Positions 17,705 through 24,483 of a DNA stretch of 64,000 nucleotides are shown here, piece after piece. Source of the stretch: an uncultured Bacteroidales bacterium (GTDB taxonomy: Bacteria; Bacteroidota; Bacteroidia; Bacteroidales; UBA932); contig CASEBV010000023.1 of assembly GCA_949286415.1 (NCBI GenBank), positions 1 to 64,000 on the forward strand, read 5' to 3'. Under the pieces are notes generated by a model. That model saw only the letters and a list, made by a program, of their open reading frames with translations, was not told the origin of the DNA and made no database searches. How positions within the stretch are numbered: the first letter of the stretch is position 1; every line of letters starts with the position of its first letter. The translations under genes and the position numbers were made by a program.

Positions 17705-18622
17705 ATGGAGACAAGACTGACATTTTTAGGAACGGGCACATCACAGGGAGTCCCGATGATAGGATGCGGATGTGAGGTGTGCACCTCTGGTGACCCTCGG
17801 GACAAGAGGCTCAGATCATCGGCTTTCGTACAATACAGGGGACTGGACATTCTGGTGGACGCCGGACCTGACTTCCGCCAGCAGATGCTCAGGGCAGGTA
17901 TAAGCCACCTGGACGCCATCCTGCTGACACACAACCACAAGGATCACACCGGTGGACTGGACGATGTGCGTGCATTCAACTATATCGAGAGGTCTCCGAT
18001 AAAAATCTACTGCGAAAAATATGTCGAGGACTCCCTGCGCATGGAATACTCATATGCTTTTGCAGAAAAGAGATATCCCGGGGTCCCGGAATGGCAGATT
18101 ACCCGCATTGACGACAGCCCGTTCTGTGTTTCTGAGAATGTTCCGGATTTCATGCTGGTATGGAAAGACAGGAAAGGCTATGAGAAAGTCCGGGTCACGC
18201 CTGAGTTCTGGGCTTCCGAACGGATGAAAAGGAAAAATCCGGACGGCATCACAGCAGCCGGACTGCCGGACATCACTCCCGGACAGGCTGAAATCATCCC
18301 GATAAGAGGGAAACACTACATGCTTCCGGTCCTCGGCTACCGGTTCGGCAAAATAGCATATCTGACGGACATGAACTTCATACCGGAGGAAGAATTTGAC
18401 AAGCTCCACGGTCTTGAGCATTTCATAATCAACTGCGTACGCAGGGGGCGCCACCTGTCCCACTTTTCACTTGAAGAGGCCGTCGAAATATCCCGTAGAG
18501 TAGGCGCGCCGCACACATGGCTGACCCACCTCTCCCATCAGCTTCCGCGCCATTCAGACCTGTGCGCAGAACTGCCCCCGGAAATCCGCCCTGCGTATGA
18601 CGGGCTTGTGATTGAAGCCTGA
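17705..18622 (+). CDS. Metallo-beta-lactamase-fold hydrolase, PhnP-like
   Basis: 305 residues. MBL motif HNHKDHTGGLDD with the other ligands expected from the fold; N-terminal FLGTGTSQGVPMIGC and GCGCEVC, as in the PhnP/cyclic-phosphodiesterase-like branch; C-terminal HTWLTHLSHQLPRH. The family is ~250 residues, so ~50 residues are inserted in the middle (18170-18310). Likely a cytosolic phosphodiesterase; the substrate is unknown. It follows mtaB by 57 bases on the same strand and ends convergent with recQ. No terminator hairpin was evident between them. Confidence 0.85.
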   Translation: METRLTFLGTGTSQGVPMIGCGCEVCTSGDPRDKRLRSSAFVQYRGLDILVDAGPDFRQQMLRAGISHLDAILLTHNHKDHTGGLDDVRAFNYIERSPIKIYCEKYVEDSLRMEYSYAFAEKRYPGVPEWQITRIDDSPFCVSENVPDFMLVWKDRKGYEKVRVTPEFWASERMKRKNPDGITAAGLPDITPGQAEIIPIRGKHYMLPVLGYRFGKIAYLTDMNFIPEEEFDKLHGLEHFIINCVRRGRHLSHFSLEEAVEISRRVGAPHTWLTHLSHQLPRHSDLCAELPPEIRPAYDGLVIEA

Positions 18623-18663
18623 TTCAGAGAGCGGACCTGACCCCAGTACGGCCGAAGCCTGAC

Positions 18664-20706
18664 TCAGACAATATAAGGGGGAACAGCGCCTTCGTCAATC
18701 AGGTCGCGCAATTCATCCAGATATGCCTTGTCGGGCGAAGAAACGGGATTTCCGAAACGGACATTTATGTCGTTGAGAGTATATGAGCCGCCCTTCTCTT
18801 CCAGAATATATGACGAAATCTCCTCCCTGAGCAATCTCATGGATGGCCTGCTGCCTCCGTCATGACCGTTGCTGCTGCCGCCGTCATGGCAAATGTCCCG
18901 GCGTTTCCTGCGGCAGACATCACAGGTTCCGCAGTCCTCCGATTCAGTCTGGCCGAAATATGAAAGGAGAAACCGGCTGCGGCATGTACCGGTCTCCTCC
19001 ACATAACTGACCATCGTCTCCATTCTTTCAATATATGTGGATTTGAGGCGGTCATGCCTTTCGGGAGTCAGCCTGACATTCTTTGGCATCAGTCTGTTTT
19101 CATTGAGATATATGACTGTGGTATGGTCTCCCGGTATATATTTTATCAAGTGCTCCAGCGACATTCTGTACAGCAGCTGCCTGAGCTCCGGAGCGGTCAT
19201 TCCGGCCTTGTCTGCGACATATTGCTCATCTATCGGCACCGGGAACGAAAACAGCCCCGTATAACGGCGCATAATGATTTCAGCCACCGTCCCCATTTTC
19301 TCCTCAGACATCGGCGTGCCGTAAAGGGAGCCGCGAGGGACAATGAACATCACCTTGGTCTGGACATCAACATCCTCCATGACCGTCCAGTGCCCTTCTC
19401 TCTCTATATATTTTATGGCATACCATGCCGAGGAACGGTTCAGTCCGAAGCGGATACAGAACTCATGGAGGTCAAACTTCAGCTGCATACCCTTGCCGAC
19501 ATCATACGGAATCCCATACATTATATGCACCTTATGATATATGTCCTCGACATATTCAATGGAAGGGAATGACACCGAGGCGGTCTGCCTGAGCCGGCGG
19601 ACATCACCGCTGTTCCACAGCAGGACAGCATACGACCGCTTCCCGTCCCTGCCGGCCCTGCCCGCCTCCTGAAAATATGCCTCCGGTGAATCCGGCACAT
19701 CAAAGTGCACCACGAATCTCACGTCCGGCTTGTCTATGCCCATGCCGAATGCATTGGTGCAGACCATCACCCTTATGGCTCCGGACTTCCACTGCTCCTG
19801 TCTTTCCGTCCGGGAATGGGAGCCGAGACCGGCATGATAAAAGGATGCAGAGACGCCGTTTGACTTCAGGAACGCAGCAATTTCCTCACATTTCCTGCGG
19901 TTGCGCATATAAACGATTCCCGTTCCCGGAACAGCGCCGCATATATTCAGAAGCTGCCCGAGCTTGTCCTCGGTATGCCTTACGACATATGAGAGGTTCG
20001 GCCTTTCGAAGCCGCTTTTCAGGAGCAGCTTTTCCCTGAAGCACAGTTTTTCCATTATGTCTTCCGCAACCTGCGGCGTCGCAGTGGCAGTAAGGGCAAT
20101 CACAGGAGCCTCGGGCAGGATTTTCCGGAGTTCCCCGATTTTCAGATAGTCCGGACGGAAGTCATAGCCCCACTGGGATATACAGTGCGCCTCGTCAACC
20201 ACTATATAGCTGACATCCATATCCTTGACATAACTCCGGAAAAGTTCTGTCCCCAGCCGTTCGGGAGACAGGTAAAGAAACTTGAAATCCCCGTAGACGG
20301 CATTGTTCAGCGCAAGCTCGATTTCCCTCCTGGTCATTCCAAGATAGACTGCGAGCGCCTTGATGCCCCTGTCGGAAAGATTCTGCACCTGGTCCTTCAT
20401 CAGGGCAATCAGAGGCGTGACCACAAGGGCAATCCCCGGCTTCATCAGAGCCGGCACCTGAAAGCACACGGACTTCCCCCCTCCAGTCGGAAGAATGGCG
20501 AGCACATCCTTTCCGTCCAATGCCGCGCCGACTATGTCCTCCTGCATCGGCCGGAACGACGGATAGCCCCAATATTCACGGAGGACATCAGCCGGAGCAA
20601 TATCCCCGGAGACATCAGTCGGCTGCGGCATCCCGGGGCTTGCCGCAGGCATGACATTCCCCGTGACATCGGTCTGTTTCATCTGGCTGTCAGCACATTC
20701 GCTCAT
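18664..20706 (-). CDS. recQ: ATP-dependent DNA helicase RecQ family
   Basis: 680 residues. 3'-5' DNA helicase acting in recombination and fork repair. Helicase motifs: FRPMQEDIV (motif 0), LPTGGGKSVCFQ (Walker A), VDEAHCISQWGYDFRPDY (DEAH plus aromatic loop), LTATATP, and QEAGRAGRDGK (motif VI). The RecQ-Ct zinc site is present (CRSRFLLSYFGQ, CGTCDVCRRKR). No HRDC domain is evident at the C-terminus, which is common in Bacteroidota RecQ forms. The first ~35 residues (rich in P, D, A) are not part of the fold, so an inner start is possible. Divergent from pckA. Confidence 0.94.
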   Translation of the reverse strand: MSECADSQMKQTDVTGNVMPAASPGMPQPTDVSGDIAPADVLREYWGYPSFRPMQEDIVGAALDGKDVLAILPTGGGKSVCFQVPALMKPGIALVVTPLIALMKDQVQNLSDRGIKALAVYLGMTRREIELALNNAVYGDFKFLYLSPERLGTELFRSYVKDMDVSYIVVDEAHCISQWGYDFRPDYLKIGELRKILPEAPVIALTATATPQVAEDIMEKLCFREKLLLKSGFERPNLSYVVRHTEDKLGQLLNICGAVPGTGIVYMRNRRKCEEIAAFLKSNGVSASFYHAGLGSHSRTERQEQWKSGAIRVMVCTNAFGMGIDKPDVRFVVHFDVPDSPEAYFQEAGRAGRDGKRSYAVLLWNSGDVRRLRQTASVSFPSIEYVEDIYHKVHIMYGIPYDVGKGMQLKFDLHEFCIRFGLNRSSAWYAIKYIEREGHWTVMEDVDVQTKVMFIVPRGSLYGTPMSEEKMGTVAEIIMRRYTGLFSFPVPIDEQYVADKAGMTAPELRQLLYRMSLEHLIKYIPGDHTTVIYLNENRLMPKNVRLTPERHDRLKSTYIERMETMVSYVEETGTCRSRFLLSYFGQTESEDCGTCDVCRRKRRDICHDGGSSNGHDGGSRPSMRLLREEISSYILEEKGGSYTLNDINVRFGNPVSSPDKAYLDELRDLIDEGAVPPYIV

Positions 20707-20815
20707 CTCTTTCTCATTTGTCTCCGGCCGTCCGGCATTGGCACATTTTGTGCAGTATAAATTTTCTTGGACAGGCGGATGCTTATATCATCCCGCCGCG
20801 ATCCCCGGCAGCGAA

Positions 20816-20847
20816 CAAATGTAAAATTATATTTGAACGATTGCAAA
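20816..20847 (-). promoter_or_regulatory. recQ promoter (-33 and -7 boxes)
   Basis: Minus strand: TTTG (plus 20844-20847), 20-base spacer, TACATTTG (plus 20816-20823). This fits the Bacteroidota housekeeping promoter. It gives recQ a leader of roughly 100 bases. The -33 box lies in the second copy of the 22-bp tandem repeat. Confidence 0.75.
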
Positions 20848-20865
20848 ATTATATTTGAACGATTG
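20823..20865. repeat. 22-bp tandem repeat (two copies) in the recQ-pckA divergent promoter region
   Basis: A 21-base identical block (AAAATTATATTTGAACGATT plus G) occurs at 20823-20843 and 20845-20865, a period of 22. Both divergent promoters place their -33 box in the second copy. It may be a duplicated promoter segment or a pair of regulator sites two helical turns apart. Confidence 0.85.
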
Positions 20866-20884
20866 TAAAAATACTTTAATTTTG
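20854..20884 (+). promoter_or_regulatory. pckA promoter (-33 and -7 boxes)
   Basis: TTTG (20854-20857), a 19-base spacer, and TAATTTTG (20877-20884): a full match to TTTG-N19-TAnnTTTG. The ATG is 92 bases downstream. A second TAATTTTG-like stretch sits just before the ATG but is too close to the start to be the main promoter. Confidence 0.85.
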
Positions 20885-20976
20885 CATCGCATTCGGGAAT
20901 GAACCGGAGGACCGGCCGGAAATTCCGAAAATGCTCCAGACCATGAAATTATAAACCTTAATATAATTTTGGAATT

Positions 20977-22584
20977 ATGAGTAAAATCGATTTGACCAAG
21001 TACGGCATCACAGATGTCAAGGAAATTCTCCACAACCCGTCTTACGAGGTACTCTTCCAGGAAGAGACAAAGGAAGGACTCGAGGGTTACGAGAAAGGCC
21101 AGGTTACTGAACTCGGCGCCGTCAATGTAATGACAGGCATCTACACAGGACGCTCTCCTAAAGACAAATTCTTTGTTTACAACGAAGCCAGCAAGGACAC
21201 CGTATGGTGGACTTCAGACGCATACAAGAATGACAACAAGCCTTGCTCAGAGGAAGCCTGGGCTGACCTCAAGGCAAAGGCAGTGAAGCAGCTTTCAGGC
21301 AAGAGACTTTTCGTGATGGATACTTTCTGCGGAGCAAACCCTGCTACCCGCCTCAAAGTCCGCTTCATCATGGAAGTTGCATGGCAGGCTCATTTCGTGA
21401 AGAACATGTTCATCCGCCCTACAGAGGAAGAACTTGCAAACTACGGAGAGCCTGATTTCGTTTCATTCAACGCTGCAAAGGCAAAGGTTGAGAACTACAA
21501 GGAGCTCGGCCTCAACTCCGAGACTGCAACTGTCTTCAACCTCAAGACCAACGAGCAGGTTATCCTCAACACATGGTACGGCGGTGAGATGAAGAAGGGT
21601 ATCTTCTCCATCATGAACTACCTCAACCCTCTCCGCGGCATCGCCTCAATGCACTGCTCAGCAAACACAGACAAGGAAGGCAAGAGCACAGCCATCTTCT
21701 TCGGCCTTTCAGGAACAGGCAAGACTACCCTCTCTACAGACCCTAAGAGACTCCTCATCGGCGACGACGAGCACGGCTGGGATGACGAAGGAGTATTCAA
21801 CTACGAAGGCGGATGCTATGCAAAGGTCATCAACCTCGACAAAGAAAGCGAGCCTGATATCTACAACGCCATCAGAAGGGATGCACTCCTTGAGAATGTC
21901 ACAGTAGACGCTGCCGGCAAGATTGACTTCGCCGACAAGAGCGTTACCGAGAATACCCGCGTATCCTACCCTATCGACCACATCGAGAACATCGTCAAGC
22001 CGGTTTCAAAGGGTCCTCACGCAAAACAGGTAATCTTCCTCTCAGCAGATGCATTCGGAGTACTTCCTCCGGTTTCCATCCTTACTCCTGAGCAGACTCA
22101 GTACTACTTCCTGTCAGGCTTCACAGCCAAGCTTGCAGGTACTGAGCGCGGCATCACAGAGCCGACCCCTACCTTCTCCGCATGCTTCGGTGCAGCATTC
22201 CTCTCACTCCACCCTACAAAATACGGTGAGGAACTCGTGAAGAGAATGAACGCAGTAGGCGCAAAGGCATACCTCGTCAACACAGGCTGGAACGGAACAG
22301 GCAAGCGTATCTCCATCCGCGACACCCGCGGAATCATCGACGCCATCCTTGACGGCTCAATCGAGAAGGCTCCTACCAAGAAGATCCCATACTTCGACTT
22401 CGAAGTACCTACAGAGCTTCCAGGCGTAGACCCTGCCATCCTTGACCCTCGCGACACATACGCTGACGCAAGCGCATGGGACACAAAGGCCAAAGACCTC
22501 GCAGGCCGCTTCATCAAGAACTTTGAGAAATTCACAGGCAACGAGCTCGGCAAGTCCCTCGTGGCAGCCGGCCCTAAGCTCTGA
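20977..22584 (+). CDS. pckA: Phosphoenolpyruvate carboxykinase (ATP)
   Basis: 535 residues, full length. Interconverts oxaloacetate and PEP with ATP/ADP; in Bacteroidales it mainly runs in the PEP-to-oxaloacetate direction to feed the fumarate-succinate route. Motifs: TGRSPKDKF (substrate), [11 protein letters not shown] (P-loop kinase-1a), [12 protein letters not shown] (kinase-2 and Mn ligand), and FSACFGAAF with the [11 protein letters not shown] region. Its codon use is strikingly different from neighbours (many CTC, AAG, CGC, TTC, TAC codons), as expected for a highly expressed gene. Monocistronic: own promoter and terminator. Confidence 0.98.
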   Translation: MSKIDLTKYGITDVKEILHNPSYEVLFQEETKEGLEGYEKGQVTELGAVNVMTGIYTGRSPKDKFFVYNEASKDTVWWTSDAYKNDNKPCSEEAWADLKAKAVKQLSGKRLFVMDTFCGANPATRLKVRFIMEVAWQAHFVKNMFIRPTEEELANYGEPDFVSFNAAKAKVENYKELGLNSETATVFNLKTNEQVILNTWYGGEMKKGIFSIMNYLNPLRGIASMHCSANTDKEGKSTAIFFGLSGTGKTTLSTDPKRLLIGDDEHGWDDEGVFNYEGGCYAKVINLDKESEPDIYNAIRRDALLENVTVDAAGKIDFADKSVTENTRVSYPIDHIENIVKPVSKGPHAKQVIFLSADAFGVLPPVSILTPEQTQYYFLSGFTAKLAGTERGITEPTPTFSACFGAAFLSLHPTKYGEELVKRMNAVGAKAYLVNTGWNGTGKRISIRDTRGIIDAILDGSIEKAPTKKIPYFDFEVPTELPGVDPAILDPRDTYADASAWDTKAKDLAGRFIKNFEKFTGNELGKSLVAAGPKL

Positions 22585-22605
22585 TACAGAATTTCAGAAT
22601 ATGAT

Positions 22606-22640
22606 AAATGGAGAGTCTGAACGGCTCTCCATTTTTTGTT
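22606..22640 (+). terminator. pckA intrinsic terminator
   Basis: AAATGGAGAG (22606-22615) pairs with CTCTCCATTT (22625-22634) across a 9-base loop, followed by TTTTG. Confidence 0.9.
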
Positions 22641-22707
22641 TTATTGCCTGCATGGGCATCCATGGCTTTAGCGATTCGAGATGTGACTGACAGGGAATCT
22701 GTCACCA

Positions 22708-23311
22708 CCCAGGTGGGCATTCTCAGTGCGGGCTGCCGACCCACCTGACACAGTTACATTCCGTTTTCGCGGCAGGTGGGAACAATATGGCGCCACCGAT
22801 GTCCCACCTGACGCAATTTTCGTTGATTTCGCGGCAGGTAGTACATTCATTGCATCACCTAACATGGATTCGCGGCTTTTTCGTGGCAGGTGGACATTCT
22901 CAATGCGGGCTGACGACCCACATGACACAGTTACAATCAGTTTTCGCGGCAGGTGGGCATTCTCTCAGCGCGCAGACGCCCCACCTGACATAGTTGCAAT
23001 ACTTTTCCGCGGCAGGTGGGTACAATATGGCACTTCCGATGTCTCACTTGACGCGATTTTCGCTGATTTCGCGGCAGGTAGTGCATTCATTGCATCACCT
23101 GACATGGATTCGCGACATTTTCGGGGCAGGTGGGCATTCTCACAACGGGCAGACGGCCCACCTGACATAGTTGCAATACTTTTCCGAGGCAGGTGGGAAC
23201 AATATGGCACCCACGATGTCCCACCTGACGCAATTATCGCAGATTTCGCGGCAGGTAGTGCATTCGTTGCATCACCTGGCATGGATTCGCGGCGTTTCCG
23301 CGGCTGGTGGG
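22708..23311. repeat. Ordered array of ten 52-63 bp palindromic units (A/B/C types) beside a RAYT transposase
   Basis: Ten contiguous units, each opening with GGCAGGTGGG or a variant. By position: A 22708-22770, B 22771-22832, C 22833-22884, A 22885-22947, A' 22948-23010, B 23011-23072, C 23073-23124, A' 23125-23187, B 23188-23249, C 23250-23301, then a truncated GGCTGGTGGG at 23302-23311. Lengths are constant by type (A 63, B 62, C 52), so A-B-C is 177 bp. In A and B units the opening arm is answered ~22-24 bases later by CCCACCTGAC or a decayed variant, giving 8-bp stems; C units start GGCAGGTAGT and carry ATCACCTG. Units join at a conserved TTTCGC-GGCAGG junction. A separate TGACAG/CTGTCA hairpin sits at 22688-22703, just left of the array. 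Confidence 0.93.
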
Positions 23312-23497
23312 AAGATTCTATGAAACAATTGATTCATAATATATTAATTAAACGTTTAATCGTTGCAAAAGAAGGAATTTATTGTTTTCTTGCAGGCAAA
23401 TATCGCAGGCCGCGGACGCAGATTTATACAGCCGTTGTGAAGACTGAGGACGCTGGCTGGCTATGTACAATCAGGAATTTGACTAAAGGAATTGGAA
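23312..23497. other. AT-rich leader between the array and the RAYT gene, with a 14-bp palindrome
   Basis: After the array ends the base composition turns AT-rich. A perfect palindrome ATTAAACGTTTAAT lies at 23347-23360 and could be an operator or a transposase site. A frame continuing from the array stays open to 23559 with an ATG at 23320 (79 codons), but it overlaps the transposase start and shows no family resemblance, so I do not call it a gene. No convincing TAnnTTTG box was found here. Confidence 0.5.
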
Positions 23498-24400
23498 ATG
23501 AATTACTACCATCTATGCACGGAAGGATTGGGGGAAACGGTAATGTTCAGGGACAATGAGGATTATGTCACGGGTATCAATTACCTTGCTGTCTGTCAGA
23601 TTGCATTGAATCAGATTGCACCAAATCAGATTACACCAAATCAGATTACACCGAAAAAGATTGAGATCATTGCTTTCTGTCTGATGTCAAATCACCTGCA
23701 TATTGTCGCAAAGGGAGAGAACGCGATATTGAAGAAATTCATCATTTCTTTTAAACGCAGGTATTCAATGTGGTTGGCAAGGAAATATAATGAACATAAA
23801 ATTCTTCACAGGACGGCATTTACGATAAAGGAAATTGACAGTACTGAATATTTGAAACAAGTCATTGCCTATGTATTGAGAAATCCGATTGCCGCCGGAA
23901 TAAATGTCAGCCCTTTCCAATATAAATGGAGCAGTGCATCCTGTTATTTCCGGCAGAAAGACATAGGCAGCAAGAAAATTCAGACATGGCTTACGGGCAA
24001 TGGAATACGGCGTATTTTCAAGACGAGGACACTGATTATTGATGGAATAAATATAATTGACGGGGAAATGGCAGATTTAATGTCATTTGTCAAATTTACT
24101 GAAGTCGAGGCCATCTTCAAGACCCCCAGGGCGCTCATGTATTTTATGTCCAAGGACAATGACAACGAAATTGAATTGGAAATGAATACATTGAAGAAAG
24201 TCTCATACAATGACTCCACTGTCATCAATGCAATCCGACAAATCTGTGAAAAGAAGTTTCAGACATCACAAATCAATGCGCTGGGAATACATGAGAAATG
24301 TTCATTGGTAAAATATATGAAGAAGAACTTCAATTCTTCGCCAAAACAAATTGCAAGAATACTGAGCCTCAGGTTGCAGACAATCGCACAAATATACTGA
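23498..24400 (+). CDS. REP-associated tyrosine transposase (RAYT), IS200/HUH Y1 family
   Basis: 300 residues from the ATG at 23498 (MNYYHLCTEGLGE...). HUH single-strand nuclease motif H66-L-H68 in CLMSNHLHIVAKG; the Y1 catalytic tyrosine is Y125 in VIAYVLRNPIAAGI, the hallmark RAYT sequence. A C-terminal region (SPKQIARILSL) looks like the helix-turn-helix seen in many RAYTs. Such enzymes cut and rejoin single-stranded DNA at cognate REP hairpins and are usually domesticated single copies. Codon use is AT-rich compared with neighbours, suggesting transfer. A four-fold 15-bp repeat (NQITP motif) lies just before the HUH motif. The gene stands directly downstream of the palindromic array, its likely substrate. 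Confidence 0.88.
   Translation: MNYYHLCTEGLGETVMFRDNEDYVTGINYLAVCQIALNQIAPNQITPNQITPKKIEIIAFCLMSNHLHIVAKGENAILKKFIISFKRRYSMWLARKYNEHKILHRTAFTIKEIDSTEYLKQVIAYVLRNPIAAGINVSPFQYKWSSASCYFRQKDIGSKKIQTWLTGNGIRRIFKTRTLIIDGINIIDGEMADLMSFVKFTEVEAIFKTPRALMYFMSKDNDNEIELEMNTLKKVSYNDSTVINAIRQICEKKFQTSQINALGIHEKCSLVKYMKKNFNSSPKQIARILSLRLQTIAQIY
23597..23656 (+). repeat. 15-bp tandem repeat (x4) inside the RAYT gene
   Basis: Units of the form CAGATTACACCAAAT repeat four times (with small changes), encoding QIALN-QIAPN-QITPN-QITPK. It sits in the stretch between the first strand and the HUH motif. Being a multiple of three, copy-number slippage would keep the frame. Confidence 0.9.
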
Positions 24401-24429
24401 CGGGAATACAATTTTCAGGTAAAACTTGT

Positions 24430-24437
24430 TACATTTG
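24430..24437 (+). promoter_or_regulatory. Probable promoter -7 box for the M16 peptidase gene
   Basis: TACATTTG fits TAnnTTTG and lies 46 bases before the ATG at 24484. No good -33 TTTG. It supports the inner start over the ATG at 24463. Confidence 0.5.
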
Positions 24438-24483
24438 TATGATGTGAATGACACGGAAATAAATGTTAATCATACCAAATAAA

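Noticed and set aside
20959-20976. Second pckA promoter at the TAATTTTG-like stretch right before the ATG
   Set aside because: Transcription would start at or past the start codon, and a full-consensus promoter lies upstream at 20854-20884.
22708-23311. CRISPR array
   Set aside because: The intervening sequences are themselves repeated by type (A, B, C) rather than unique spacers, unit lengths vary between 52 and 63, and there are no cas genes.
22726-23559. 277-codon open frame across the repeat array as a real protein
   Set aside because: Frame openness follows from the 177-bp period; copies differ mostly at amino-acid-changing sites, other frames are open as well, and it overlaps the transposase start.
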